Assembly (NCBI RefSeq): GCF_001429065.1
Contig: NZ_LMIB01000001.1
Coordinates: 62,588 to 126,587, forward strand
From: Sphingomonas sp. Root710
Lineage (GTDB): Bacteria; Pseudomonadota; Alphaproteobacteria; Sphingomonadales; Sphingomonadaceae
DNA length: 64,000 bases
Direction of reading: 5' to 3'
The notes under the pieces were generated by a model that saw only the letters and a program-made list of their open reading frames with translations, was not told the origin of the DNA and made no database searches. The translations under genes and the position numbers were made by a program. This document shows positions 1 through 9,052 of this stretch, piece by piece. Numbering within the stretch: the first letter of the stretch is position 1; every line of letters starts with the position of its first letter.

Positions 1-53
1 GGGACGCCACGGACGCTGTGGTTGGGCGTCAAATTCGAACGATAGGAGCACGC

Positions 54-2009
54 ATGGCCGACGATCTATATCCCGTTCCCCATGATTGGGCCGTGCGCAG
101 CCGGATGAACGCGTCGATCCGCGCGGCTGACCACGCGAGTTCGCTGGCCCCGGGCGACGCCTATTGGCTGGAACGCGCCGCCAGGCTCGATTGGTCGAAA
201 GCACCGGCCAAGGCCGACGAGAGCAGCTTCCACGAAACAGATTTTCAGGTGCGGTGGTTTGCCGATGGAGAGCTCAATGCCTCCTATAATTGCATCGACC
301 GGCACCTTGACGCGCATGCCGACGATATTGCGATTATCTGGGAGCCGGACGATCCCGCCGAACGGCCGCGCCGCTTCACATACGGCCAGCTCTATGAGGA
401 AGTGTGCCGTTTCGCCAATGTGCTGAAGAGCCAGGGCGTCCGGCGCGGCGATCGTGTCACCATCTACCTGCCGATGATCCCCGAAGCGGCGTTCGCGCTG
501 CTCGCCTGCGCACGAATCGGCGCGATTCATTCGGTGGTGTTCGGGGGCTTCTCGCCCGACGCGCTGGCCGGGCGGATCCAGGATTGCGACAGCAGCATCG
601 TCATCACCGCCGACCATGGCCGGCGCGGCGGCAAGACGGTGCCTCTCAAGGCGAATGTCGACGAGGCGCTGAAGCACTGCAGCAGCGTCGAAGCCGTCAT
701 CGTCATCAGGGCGACCGGTGGCGCAACCGATATGGTGCCGGGACGCGATGTCTGGATGCATGAGGCCGCGCGGCATGTTGCGGCCGATTGCAAGCCCGAG
801 CCGATGAACGCGGAGGACCCGCTGTTCATCCTCTACACCAGCGGATCGACGGGCAAGCCCAAGGGCGTCGTCCATAGCACCGGTGGTTATCTGTTGTGGG
901 CAAGTCTCACGCACGAGCTTTGCTTCGACTATCGGCCTGGCGAGGTCTTCTGGTGCTCGGCCGACATCGGTTGGGTGACCGGGCACAGCTATATCGTCTA
1001 TGGGCCGCTGGCGAATGGCGCGACGACCTTGATGTTCGAAGGCGTGCCGAACTGGCCCAGCCCCGGCCGGATGTGGGAGGTGGTGGACCGGCACGACGTC
1101 CATACGCTGTTCACCGCGCCGACCGCGCTGCGCGCGCTGATGAAAGAGGGGGACGGCTTCGTCACCGCGACCTCGCGCAAATCCCTCCGGCTGCTCGGAA
1201 CGGTCGGCGAGCCGATCAACCCCGAAGCGTGGCGCTGGTATCATGAGGTGGTCGGCGAAGGGCGCTGCCCGATCATCGACACATGGTGGCAGACCGAGAC
1301 CGGCGCGGCGATGATCGCCCCGCTGCCGGGCGCGACGGCGCTCAAGCCGGGGAGCGCCACCTTGCCCATGCCGGGCGTATCGCCCGAGATCGTCGACACG
1401 GAAGGGCACAGGATCGATGGGCCAGGGGAAGGCAACCTCTGCATCACCCAGAGCTGGCCGGGGCAGATGCGCACCGTCTGGGGCGATCATGAACGCTTCT
1501 TCCAGACCTATTTCAGCACCTATCCCGGCAAGTACTTCACCGGCGACGGCTGCCGCCGCGACGAGGACGGCTATTACTGGATCACCGGCCGGGTCGACGA
1601 CGTGATCAACGTCTCGGGCCACCGCATGGGCACCGCCGAAGTGGAGAGCGCGCTCGTCCTCCACGCCAAGGTGGCCGAGGCGGCGGTCGTCGGCTTCCCG
1701 CACGACATCAAGGGCCAGGGCATCTACGCATACGTCACGCTGAACGCGGGCGAGGAACAGAGCGAGGACCTGCGCAAGGAGCTGCGCGACTGGGTGCGCA
1801 CCGAGATCGGCCCGATCGCGACCCCCGACGCGATCCAGTTCGCCCCCGGCCTGCCCAAGACCCGCAGCGGCAAGATCATGCGCCGCATCCTGCGCAAGAT
1901 CGCCGAAGGCGACGTCTCCTCGCTGGGCGACACCTCCACCCTCGCCGACCCGTCAGTGGTCGACGATCTGGTCGAGCATCGTTTCGAGGCGGACCGACCG
2001 AAGGTATAA
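54..2009 (+). CDS. acs: Acetyl-CoA synthetase (AMP-forming)
   Basis: Activates acetate with ATP and CoA to acetyl-CoA in the cytoplasm. The 651-residue product has the length and motif set of the Acs family: the AMP-binding loop [11 protein letters not shown], the WWQTETG motif, and the C-terminal SGKIMRR segment holding the acetylatable catalytic lysine. The ATG at 54 is preferred over an in-frame GTG at 18 because AGGAG lies at 44-48 and the family begins near this MADD sequence. The PQQ-associated genes that follow suggest, by inference, a role in clearing acetate made by periplasmic ethanol oxidation. A housekeeping acetate-scavenging role is equally possible. Confidence 0.95.
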   Translation: MADDLYPVPHDWAVRSRMNASIRAADHASSLAPGDAYWLERAARLDWSKAPAKADESSFHETDFQVRWFADGELNASYNCIDRHLDAHADDIAIIWEPDDPAERPRRFTYGQLYEEVCRFANVLKSQGVRRGDRVTIYLPMIPEAAFALLACARIGAIHSVVFGGFSPDALAGRIQDCDSSIVITADHGRRGGKTVPLKANVDEALKHCSSVEAVIVIRATGGATDMVPGRDVWMHEAARHVAADCKPEPMNAEDPLFILYTSGSTGKPKGVVHSTGGYLLWASLTHELCFDYRPGEVFWCSADIGWVTGHSYIVYGPLANGATTLMFEGVPNWPSPGRMWEVVDRHDVHTLFTAPTALRALMKEGDGFVTATSRKSLRLLGTVGEPINPEAWRWYHEVVGEGRCPIIDTWWQTETGAAMIAPLPGATALKPGSATLPMPGVSPEIVDTEGHRIDGPGEGNLCITQSWPGQMRTVWGDHERFFQTYFSTYPGKYFTGDGCRRDEDGYYWITGRVDDVINVSGHRMGTAEVESALVLHAKVAEAAVVGFPHDIKGQGIYAYVTLNAGEEQSEDLRKELRDWVRTEIGPIATPDAIQFAPGLPKTRSGKIMRRILRKIAEGDVSSLGDTSTLADPSVVDDLVEHRFEADRPKV

Positions 2010-2058
2010 TAGAGACCGGAGCGTCCCGCGCCCCATATGGCCGAAGACCAAAAGGAGC

Positions 2059-4362
2059 ATGAGGGTGAGGGGCAGTCGGACGATCTGGTTCGCGGCCATA
2101 GCGTCGTTGCCGTCGTTGCCGGCCATCGCTGCAGAGATTGTGGACAGCGCCCAGCCGATCATCGTCACCGCGCCCGGCGGCGGCATCGACCTCGATGACG
2201 GGCTGAGCTTGTCGGGTGCGGCCATCGCCCGCAGCGGACGTCCGGACCTGCTAGGCGCGCTGACCCGTGAGATTGCGGGTATCAGCCTGCAGGATGCCCA
2301 GAATAATCCCTGGCAGCCCAATCTCGTCTATCGCGGTTTCACGGCGTCGCCGTTGCAGGGGCAAGGGCAGGGGCTGGCGGTTTATCTCGATGGCGCGCGG
2401 TTCAATCAGCCGTTCGGCGATACCGTCCAGTTCGACCTGATCCCTGAAGCAGCTCTCCGCGACGTATCGGTGCTCGACAGCAGCCCGGTTTACGGACTCA
2501 ACGCGCTGGGCGGCGCGATCCTGCTCGAGACCAAGACCGGCGCACGCGATCCGGGGCTGGACGCCAGCGTGACCGGCGGCCGCTTCGGCTATGGGGAAGC
2601 CAGCCTGTCGGGCGGCATCCAGCGCGGCGAGTTCAGCGCTTTCGGGGCTTTGCAATATAGCCGCGAAAGGGGGTGGCGCGATCACAGCCCCTCCCGGCTC
2701 TATAACGGCTACGCCGATATCGGCCTCGACCGCGATGGCGGCGGGCTGCACCTGAAGCTGGTCGGCGCGGACACCGATCTCACGGGCAACGGCGTCGCGC
2801 CGGTCGAATTGCTTGCCGCGGATCGCCGGGCGGTATTCACCTGGCCTGACAACAGCCGCAGTCGTTATGGCCGTATCAGTCTCCACCCTTGGCTGGCGCT
2901 GTCAGGCCATATGCGTGTGGAGGGAACCGCCTATGTGCAGCGGCTCCGGTTGCGCACCGTCAACGGCGACGCCGCAGACATTAAAGGCTGCGACGCCGAT
3001 CCCGGCTTGCTGTGTCTCGAAGCATCCGGCGAGGGCGATGGTGCGGAGGCGCGGCTGATCGGAGCGGGCGGCGCGCCGGTCGCGGACCTCCTCGGCGGCG
3101 AAGGCTATGGCGTACTCAACCGCGGGCGCACCGGCAGCGATGCAGCGGGTGCGCTGTTCCAGATCATCGACGAACGGCCGCTGGCCTCTGGCGATAATCA
3201 CCTTTCGGTCGGGTTGAGCTATGACTCCAGCCGCACGCGCTTCCGCGCCTCGACCGAACTGGGGGCGTTGACCGAAGACCGGAGCGTGACTGGGCTCGGC
3301 AAGATCATCGCCCAGCCGGATGGCGCGATCGCGCCGATCAGCCTTATCGCCCATGCGCGCTATTGGGGCGTCTTCGCGCAGGAGAAATTGCCCATCCTGC
3401 CCGGGCTCTCGGCTGAAATCGGCATGCGCTACAACCATGCGCGGATCAGGCTGGCGGACCAGATCGGCACCGCACTGAACGGGCGACACGCTTATAGCCG
3501 CGTCAATCCGGGAATCGAGATCGACTGGCGGCTGCAACCGGGCCTAACGTTGCGCGCCGGCTATGCCGAAAGCAACCGTGCGCCGACGCCTGCCGAACTG
3601 TCCTGCGCCGACCCCGCCGCGCCGTGCACCCTATCCAATTTCTTCGTCGCCGATCCGCCGCTGCAGCAGGTGGTGGCGCGCGGCTGGGAGGCCGGAGCAA
3701 ATGGCACCGGTCATGTCGGCACCGTGCAGCTGGAATGGCTGCTGTCGGCCTATCGCACGACCAATCATCGCGACATCCAATATATCGCCTCTGGCATTCG
3801 CGGCCGCGCCTATTTCCAGAATGTCGGCGACACCCGCCGTCAGGGCATCGAGGCGACGTTGAAGGCCAGGCATGGCGGCTTCGCAGCGACACTTGGCTAT
3901 GCCTTCACCGACGCGCGTTATCGTGACGGACTGATCCTCTCCAGCCCCGTCAATCCGGCGGCAAATGACGACGGGACCATCACGGTGGCGCGCGGCGATC
4001 GACTGCCGGGCATTCCGCGCCACAGTTTGACCCTCTCAGCGGATTATGCCGGACGGGGCTGGGCGTTGGGCGGGGATGTGCTGTTGCGGTCCGGCCAATA
4101 TCTCGTCGGCGACGAAGGCAACGACAACGCCCCCATGAAGGGCTATGCTATCGTCAACCTGCATGGAAGCGTCGATCTGATGCCGGGCGTCGCGCTTTTT
4201 GCCGAGGTCAGCAACCTGCTCGACCGCAAATATGCCACCTTCGGGACCTTTTCCGATATCGGCGACATCGAACTCGATGAGGCTCCCGGCGCTTCGAACC
4301 CGCGCGCTTATGGGCCGGGCGCGCCACGCCGCTGGTATATGGGTATGCGGATGAGCTTCTAG
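2059..4362 (+). CDS. TonB-dependent outer-membrane receptor
   Basis: A 767-residue outer-membrane receptor. It has a signal peptide (cleavage about residue 24), a TonB box PIIVTA at residues 33-38, a plug with the GPQGTLYG-equivalent VYGLNALGG segment, and a long barrel ending in an aromatic C-terminus (MRMSF). AAGGAG at 2052-2056 supports the start. It lies 49 bases after acs, and its stop overlaps the convergent metallohydrolase gene by four bases. The ligand cannot be read from the sequence. Its position beside PQQ-dehydrogenase accessory genes makes a metal or cofactor chelate (for example a lanthanide or PQQ) conceivable, which is inference only. Confidence 0.9.
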   Translation: MRVRGSRTIWFAAIASLPSLPAIAAEIVDSAQPIIVTAPGGGIDLDDGLSLSGAAIARSGRPDLLGALTREIAGISLQDAQNNPWQPNLVYRGFTASPLQGQGQGLAVYLDGARFNQPFGDTVQFDLIPEAALRDVSVLDSSPVYGLNALGGAILLETKTGARDPGLDASVTGGRFGYGEASLSGGIQRGEFSAFGALQYSRERGWRDHSPSRLYNGYADIGLDRDGGGLHLKLVGADTDLTGNGVAPVELLAADRRAVFTWPDNSRSRYGRISLHPWLALSGHMRVEGTAYVQRLRLRTVNGDAADIKGCDADPGLLCLEASGEGDGAEARLIGAGGAPVADLLGGEGYGVLNRGRTGSDAAGALFQIIDERPLASGDNHLSVGLSYDSSRTRFRASTELGALTEDRSVTGLGKIIAQPDGAIAPISLIAHARYWGVFAQEKLPILPGLSAEIGMRYNHARIRLADQIGTALNGRHAYSRVNPGIEIDWRLQPGLTLRAGYAESNRAPTPAELSCADPAAPCTLSNFFVADPPLQQVVARGWEAGANGTGHVGTVQLEWLLSAYRTTNHRDIQYIASGIRGRAYFQNVGDTRRQGIEATLKARHGGFAATLGYAFTDARYRDGLILSSPVNPAANDDGTITVARGDRLPGIPRHSLTLSADYAGRGWALGGDVLLRSGQYLVGDEGNDNAPMKGYAIVNLHGSVDLMPGVALFAEVSNLLDRKYATFGTFSDIGDIELDEAPGASNPRAYGPGAPRRWYMGMRMSF

Positions 4363-5312
4363 TCGGCGGGTTCGTCGATGCGGGGCAGCAGCCGCGCCTC
4401 GATCGCCGGATAGAGATGCGAAACGCTGCGCTGCAGTTCGTAGCGCGCGGCGGCCATGCCCGCGAACCGGTCCGGGATCGGCACCTCGCCGGCTTCGACC
4501 ATGTCGAGGCCCGACCGGACGGCGTCGATGAGCGTCGCTTCGAGCCAGTCGATCCAGTCGCGCGTCTGTGTGATCGCTGCGCGGCCACCGGGATCGAACG
4601 GACCATGGCCCGGGATCGCGCCCTTATGATCGAGGGCGGCAAGCCGGTCGAGGCTGATGCGCCACGCTGCCAGATCGGCGGTGGGCGTGCTGGGCGCGCG
4701 ATCGTGGAACAGCAGATCGCCCCCGATCAGCAGGCCGGTGCATTCGTCGAGCAGGGCCAGGTCAGCGGAGCTATGACCGGACAGCGCGAGCAGCCGCAGC
4801 GCCCGTCCGCCGAAATCTTCCCGGTCGCTGGTGATCGGCCGGGCGGGAAGCACGATATCGGTGCCGCGCATCCAGTCGTTCAGCATGCGGTACATCGCGT
4901 CCGAAAAGCCCTGGCCGTCCCGCGCGATAGCCGCAATGGTGCCGGGCAGCGCCGCCACGATCGCCGGGTCGAATGCGGCGGCGCCCAAGCCGTGATCGGG
5001 ATGAAGGTGGGTGACGTAGACGCGGATCACCGGCTTGCCGGTGAGCTTTTCCGCAATCGTCCGCAGCGCCTGGGCATAGCGCAGTGATGGGCCGCAATCG
5101 CACAGGACCGTACCGGCCGGCGTGGCGATGATCGCGATGTTGGCGATCGCGCCGCCATTGCTCGCCTCGATCGGCGCATCGGCGCCGTGGACCATCCAGA
5201 TGCCGTCCGCCACGGCCACCGGATCGATCCGATAGGTCGGCCCGGCCGCCCCAGCGGGAAGGGCGATGCTGGCCGCGAGGCCCGCCATGACGTCGCGGCG
5301 GCCGACGATCAT
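4359..5312 (-). CDS. Metallo-beta-lactamase-fold hydrolase, quinoprotein-relay type
   Basis: A 317-residue MBL-fold protein. A short hydrophobic N-terminus suggests export. The zinc signature THLHPDH (H102, H104, D106, H107) is intact, with later metal ligands in ALSGHSS, GGDLL and IPGHGP. It is translationally coupled by an ATGA overlap to the SoxYZ-like gene upstream on the same strand. That pairing is known from loci of PQQ-dependent dehydrogenases, where such proteins are called quinoprotein relay system zinc metallohydrolases. The actual reaction of this family is not established. A generic glyoxalase-II-like hydrolase is the alternative. Confidence 0.8.
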   Translation of the reverse strand: MIVGRRDVMAGLAASIALPAGAAGPTYRIDPVAVADGIWMVHGADAPIEASNGGAIANIAIIATPAGTVLCDCGPSLRYAQALRTIAEKLTGKPVIRVYVTHLHPDHGLGAAAFDPAIVAALPGTIAAIARDGQGFSDAMYRMLNDWMRGTDIVLPARPITSDREDFGGRALRLLALSGHSSADLALLDECTGLLIGGDLLFHDRAPSTPTADLAAWRISLDRLAALDHKGAIPGHGPFDPGGRAAITQTRDWIDWLEATLIDAVRSGLDMVEAGEVPIPDRFAGMAAARYELQRSVSHLYPAIEARLLPRIDEPAD

Positions 5313-6109
5313 GGCTTCGCGCCTGTCTGCCTGGCGACGGTCACCGAGGCGCGATATTCGCGCCCGCCCGTGTCGCGCGCGACGATCCGCAACGGTTCGC
5401 CGGGGCCGGCCTTCGGCATCATCGTGAATACGGGATCTTCAGCGACGGCCGCCCAAATATCCATGCTGCCGATCGGGCGCCCGCCCTGGCCGGTGACGGT
5501 CAGGCTTTCGAGATGATAGCTTGGAATATTGTCCACCAGGCCGGTGTCCATGGGGTGACGAAAGCTGATCCGGAGCCGGCTTGATGTTGGGGTATTCGGC
5601 CAGGCTTCCCCACGCATTTCGCCGAGGTGGATGGCCCAGTCCCCCTTCACCCGGCTGACCGGCGGAGCCGAGCAGCCTCCACCAGCGGCGTCGATCCAGC
5701 GGCCTCCGACCAGCCATTGGCCATCGGCCAATTGCACCGCCGCGCGTACCGGGGTGCGCTGATCGAGCTTGATCCGGGTGGCGAGATAGGCGGCCGCCGC
5801 CGCCGGGCGATAATCGATGGCGATCGGAATGGGATTGAGGTCCGCGATGACCACGATCCGCACCACGTCCGGTATGGCGCGGGCATCGACGGTTACCGGA
5901 AAAACACGCTGGTTCTCCGCTATCATCGGCATGCCGACCTGCACGCGCGGGTCGAAACGCACCGGGTCGTTTCCAAACAGCGAGCGGGCATGGGCGACCC
6001 ACATCGGCGAGGCGAGCGGGTCTACGGGATAGCGGTTCGTGGCCAACGATGCGCTGCTTGCCGCCAGTGCAAGCAGAACCGCCGTCCTGATGGATATCGA
6101 CACGGCCAT
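5309..6109 (-). CDS. SoxYZ-like carrier protein (quinoprotein-associated)
   Basis: A 266-residue secreted protein with a signal-like N-terminus. The first half resembles SoxY and ends in AAGGGCSAPP, whose C146 matches the swinging carrier cysteine of SoxY. The second half (about 155-260) has the Ig-like SoxZ pattern, including the HPMDTG segment. Fused SoxY-SoxZ carriers of this kind occur beside PQQ-dependent dehydrogenases rather than in thiosulfate oxidation, and no soxAX or soxB lies nearby. It overlaps the metallohydrolase gene and is divergent from the rhodanese-like gene at 6181, so the 71-base gap between them probably holds both promoters. Confidence 0.8.
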   Translation of the reverse strand: MAVSISIRTAVLLALAASSASLATNRYPVDPLASPMWVAHARSLFGNDPVRFDPRVQVGMPMIAENQRVFPVTVDARAIPDVVRIVVIADLNPIPIAIDYRPAAAAAYLATRIKLDQRTPVRAAVQLADGQWLVGGRWIDAAGGGCSAPPVSRVKGDWAIHLGEMRGEAWPNTPTSSRLRISFRHPMDTGLVDNIPSYHLESLTVTGQGGRPIGSMDIWAAVAEDPVFTMMPKAGPGEPLRIVARDTGGREYRASVTVARQTGAKP

Positions 6110-6180
6110 CCTCTCCCTTGGTGCAATGGTAAGCCGGACGAAACCCGGCCACCATTGGACTTTCTGCCTAGAGGTATGCC

Positions 6181-6723
6181 GTGCGGATCGTGCTGATGAC
6201 CCTGTTGGCCGGAGCTATGCTATGCTGTGGATCGGCGATGGCGGCTGCCGATCCGCTGTTCGATGGGGACGGTTACAGGATCGCCCATTATCGCGGACCG
6301 GTGAGCCAGCCGCCGGACGGCGTCGGCCGGATCGCACCATCGGCGGCGGCGCGCCTCCGGCCGGACCGCGATGCGATCTTCGTCGACGTCGCGCCAGCAG
6401 AAGGGGCGATACGCGACGGCCGGCAATGGCGCCTCGCGGCTCCGCACCGGTCGATACCGCATTCACACTGGTTTCCCGAGGCGGGGCGCGCGCCTTTGTC
6501 TCCGGAGGTGGCGGGCTGGTTCGAAAATGGCGTCGCGCGGCTCGCCGGGGGCGACAAGCGCCGGATGATCATCGTCTATTGCTTCGCCGACTGCTGGATG
6601 AGCTGGAACGCCGCGAAGCGCCTGCGCGCCCTGGGTTATTCCAATATCTGGTGGCTGGCGGAGGGGAGCGACGGATGGCGCGACCTGGGCCTGCCCCTGT
6701 TGACGGTCCAGCCCGAGCGATGA
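6181..6723 (+). CDS. Rhodanese-like PQQ-associated protein with CXXCW-type motif
   Basis: A 180-residue exported rhodanese-fold protein. The N-terminal hydrophobic stretch ends near residue 22, and the motif Y133-C-F-A-D-C-W139 sits where rhodaneses carry the active-site loop. It matches the family annotated as PQQ-dependent catabolism-associated CXXCW motif protein, found next to quinoprotein dehydrogenases. The start is GTG, with GAGG at 6171-6174 in good spacing. It is followed by pseudoazurin on the same strand, which suggests a periplasmic electron-transfer or metal-handling unit. Biochemical function is unknown for the family. Confidence 0.8.
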   Translation: MRIVLMTLLAGAMLCCGSAMAAADPLFDGDGYRIAHYRGPVSQPPDGVGRIAPSAAARLRPDRDAIFVDVAPAEGAIRDGRQWRLAAPHRSIPHSHWFPEAGRAPLSPEVAGWFENGVARLAGGDKRRMIIVYCFADCWMSWNAAKRLRALGYSNIWWLAEGSDGWRDLGLPLLTVQPER

Positions 6724-6801
6724 ACCGAGTGGCATAGGACCAAAGGTCAATTTTCCGGACGCACTCTGGCGGTATGACCGAGCATCAGAGAGGAGATCCC
6801 C

Positions 6802-7242
6802 ATGATCCGTTTCGCTTCGCTTGCGCTCGTCCCGTTCATCGCCCTGGCGGCGACATCTGCGGAGGCCAAGGACATTCTGGTCCATATGAAGAATATGGGG
6901 AAGGAAGGCGCGATGGTGTTCGAGCCAGCGCTGATCAAGGCGAAGGTGGGCGATCGTATCATCTTCAACCCGACCGATCCGAGCCACAATGCCGAGACGC
7001 TGCCATCGATGCTCCCCGCCGGCGCCGAGCCGATGAAAGGCGCGCTCAACAAGGAGGTCTCGATGACGGTCACCAAGCCGGGGCTTTATGGCATCAAATG
7101 CATGCCGCATTATACGATGGGGATGGTCGCGCTGGTGCAAGTCGGCCATCCATCCGCCGCCGACGTCGCCGCGGCCAAGGCGGCCAAGCTGCCGCCCCTG
7201 GCCGCGAAACGGATGGCTGGCCTGCTGGACAGGGTTCGTTAG
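6802..7242 (+). CDS. Pseudoazurin (type 1 blue copper protein)
   Basis: A 146-residue periplasmic cupredoxin with a signal peptide cut after AEA (residue 22). All four type 1 copper ligands are visible in pseudoazurin spacing: H62 in DPSHN, then C100, H103 and M108 in KCMPHYTMGM. AGGAG at 6791-6795 supports the start. Pseudoazurins shuttle electrons between periplasmic redox enzymes and oxidases. Beside PQQ-associated genes it is a plausible acceptor for a quinoprotein dehydrogenase, although no such enzyme or nitrite reductase is in the window. Confidence 0.92.
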   Translation: MIRFASLALVPFIALAATSAEAKDILVHMKNMGKEGAMVFEPALIKAKVGDRIIFNPTDPSHNAETLPSMLPAGAEPMKGALNKEVSMTVTKPGLYGIKCMPHYTMGMVALVQVGHPSAADVAAAKAAKLPPLAAKRMAGLLDRVR

Positions 7243-7373
7243 ATGTTCGATCCCCGGTATAAGGGAACGCCGCATCAACGATATTTCCTGCCGTGGGATA
7301 TCCTGTCTGGAGTGATATTCGGCAAGTAGTGCGGCGTTCGGGGCGATACATCCGGATCAGAAAAGGATGCCGG

Positions 7374-8126
7374 ATGCTGTCGATTGATCCTGTCTCAACC
7401 ACGCTGGTCCGGCTGACGATGGACCGGCCGCCGGCCAATGCCCTGTCACATGATCTGGTAAAGGCCTTGCGCGACGCCTTTCTCCGGCTCGGCGAAGAAG
7501 CAGGCGCCCCGGCAATCATATTGACCGCAGCAGGCGACCGCTTCTTCAGCGCCGGCGGCGATATTCGCGAGGTCGCGACCGATCATTCGGTAGCCGTGCC
7601 GCGCATGCACAGCTTCCACGAAATGCTGGTCGCCATCGAACGCTATCCTCGACCGGTGCTATGTGCGGTCAACGGCTATGCGGTCGGCGGGGCGATGGAA
7701 CTGCTCCTGCACAGCGATTATGTCGTGGCTAGCGACACGGCCCGCTTCGGCTTTCCCGAAATCAATCACGGTTTGCTGCCCGCGGCCAAGGGAATACGCC
7801 AGGCCGTCAATCGCCTCGGGCGCCGCGCCGCGGAGCGTCTGCTCTACTCAGGCGAGCTCATTTCCTCGGAGAAGGCGCGGGACATCGGCCTCGTCGACGT
7901 CGTCGTCGCACCCGACGAGTTGCAGGGCCATGTTCGGGCGCAGGCGGACAGGATGCGCAGCAAGGACATGCACTTGTTTGCGGCGATCAAGGCAACCTTG
8001 AACCACGCCGCGATGGAGACCGATACCGAGCTGGAAACGCGCTCCATAGAAGACATGAAACTGTACCTGAACCGCGAGGAGGCCGCTGCGGCCCGCGAAC
8101 AGTTCCTGCAACGCAAGGCGACATGA
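7374..8126 (+). CDS. Enoyl-CoA hydratase/isomerase family protein
   Basis: A 250-residue crotonase-fold protein. The ATG at 7374 is chosen over upstream in-frame starts because AAAGGA lies just before it and the fold begins there. Oxyanion-hole segments are visible (SAGGDIREV and NGYAVGGAMELLL), followed by FPEINHGLLPA. It heads a run of same-strand genes with a one-base gap to the creatininase-fold gene. In the second catalytic glutamate region the residues are PEINHG rather than PEVxxG, so hydratase, isomerase and hydrolase activities are all possible. Confidence 0.85.
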   Translation: MLSIDPVSTTLVRLTMDRPPANALSHDLVKALRDAFLRLGEEAGAPAIILTAAGDRFFSAGGDIREVATDHSVAVPRMHSFHEMLVAIERYPRPVLCAVNGYAVGGAMELLLHSDYVVASDTARFGFPEINHGLLPAAKGIRQAVNRLGRRAAERLLYSGELISSEKARDIGLVDVVVAPDELQGHVRAQADRMRSKDMHLFAAIKATLNHAAMETDTELETRSIEDMKLYLNREEAAAAREQFLQRKAT

Positions 8127-8127
8127 C

Positions 8128-8898
8128 ATGCCGGCTGTGAACGACGATCTTCGCCTCGAGCTCATGACCTCGGCTGAGGTCGCTCAGGCGCTTGCCGAGG
8201 GTATTCGCACGATCGTCATTCCGTGCGGAGCCATCGAGCAGCATGGCCCGCATCTGTCACTGAGCGTCGACGCCGATCATGCCGACCATCTCGGCATATT
8301 GGTCGCGCGTGGCCTGGGGAATTCGCTCGTGGCACCTACTATCAAGGTGGGCTGCTCGTCGCATCACCTTCCCTTTGCGGGCACGATATCGTTGCGGAAT
8401 GCAACCTTCGAGATGATCTGTCGCGATTATTGCACGAGCCTGGCCAGCCACGGCTTCGAGCGGATCCTGATCTTCTCCGCCCATGTCGGCAATTGCCCGC
8501 CGCTGGCGGACATGCTTCCCAGGCTGCGCGCGGCGGTGCCCGCGTCATGCCGTGTTGCGGCCTTCACCGACGCCCGCGCCTGGCTGGAAAACTGGCGCGA
8601 TGCGGTCACCCAGGCGGGTGGCGAGACAGATCATGTCGGCGGACATGCGGATATCGCGGAAACGTCACTCATGCTCGACATCCACCCTGATCGCGTTCGC
8701 CCGGCCCATTATGAGGCTGGGCCGCTTGGGCTCCCGTCCACCGCCGACCTTGACCTGATGTGGGAGAAGGGCCTGCGCGCTTTGAGCCCCAACGGCATCC
8801 TCGGCGATCCGCACGGTTCGTCCATCGCCATTGGCCGGAACTGCATCGAACGGATGACTGCGCTCCTCGTCGACAGCTTCCGGCGCGACGCCTTCTAA
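8128..8898 (+). CDS. Creatininase-fold amidohydrolase
   Basis: A 256-residue member of the creatininase/creatinine amidohydrolase superfamily. Metal-binding elements are present: AIEQHGPHLSLSVDADH near the N-terminus, SAHVGNC in place of the usual NGHGGN, and GGHADIAETS in place of HAGExETS. The family includes creatininase, formamide hydrolases of riboflavin/F420 synthesis and MftE, so substrate cannot be assigned. It is squeezed between an enoyl-CoA hydratase and a flavin monooxygenase, which suggests opening of a lactam, lactone or amide in a catabolic route (inference). Confidence 0.75.
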   Translation: MPAVNDDLRLELMTSAEVAQALAEGIRTIVIPCGAIEQHGPHLSLSVDADHADHLGILVARGLGNSLVAPTIKVGCSSHHLPFAGTISLRNATFEMICRDYCTSLASHGFERILIFSAHVGNCPPLADMLPRLRAAVPASCRVAAFTDARAWLENWRDAVTQAGGETDHVGGHADIAETSLMLDIHPDRVRPAHYEAGPLGLPSTADLDLMWEKGLRALSPNGILGDPHGSSIAIGRNCIERMTALLVDSFRRDAF

Positions 8899-8921
8899 CA
8901 GGCTGGCGCCTATCCGGGCGC

Positions 8922-8938
8922 CGGTGGCGCCGCCACCG
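8922..8938 (+). terminator. GC-rich hairpin, possible terminator
   Basis: CGGTGGC and GCCACCG form a perfect 7-bp stem around GCC, just after the creatininase-fold gene. No U-tract follows, so it may be a Rho-independent-like pause or an mRNA-stabilising hairpin rather than a full terminator. Confidence 0.35.
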
Positions 8939-9052
8939 AACAAAGTTTCGAAACATCGACCGGCGTCGCGCATCTTCGGCAGCTTCTGCCGGGCGCCCCA
9001 TGACAATTTGTCATGCATCGAGATTCGCTGGGAACCCCCAAGGAGATAGGCA

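Noticed and set aside
66-1703. 545-codon minus-strand open frame opposite acs
   Set aside because: Shadow of acetyl-CoA synthetase with no family motif or ribosome site.
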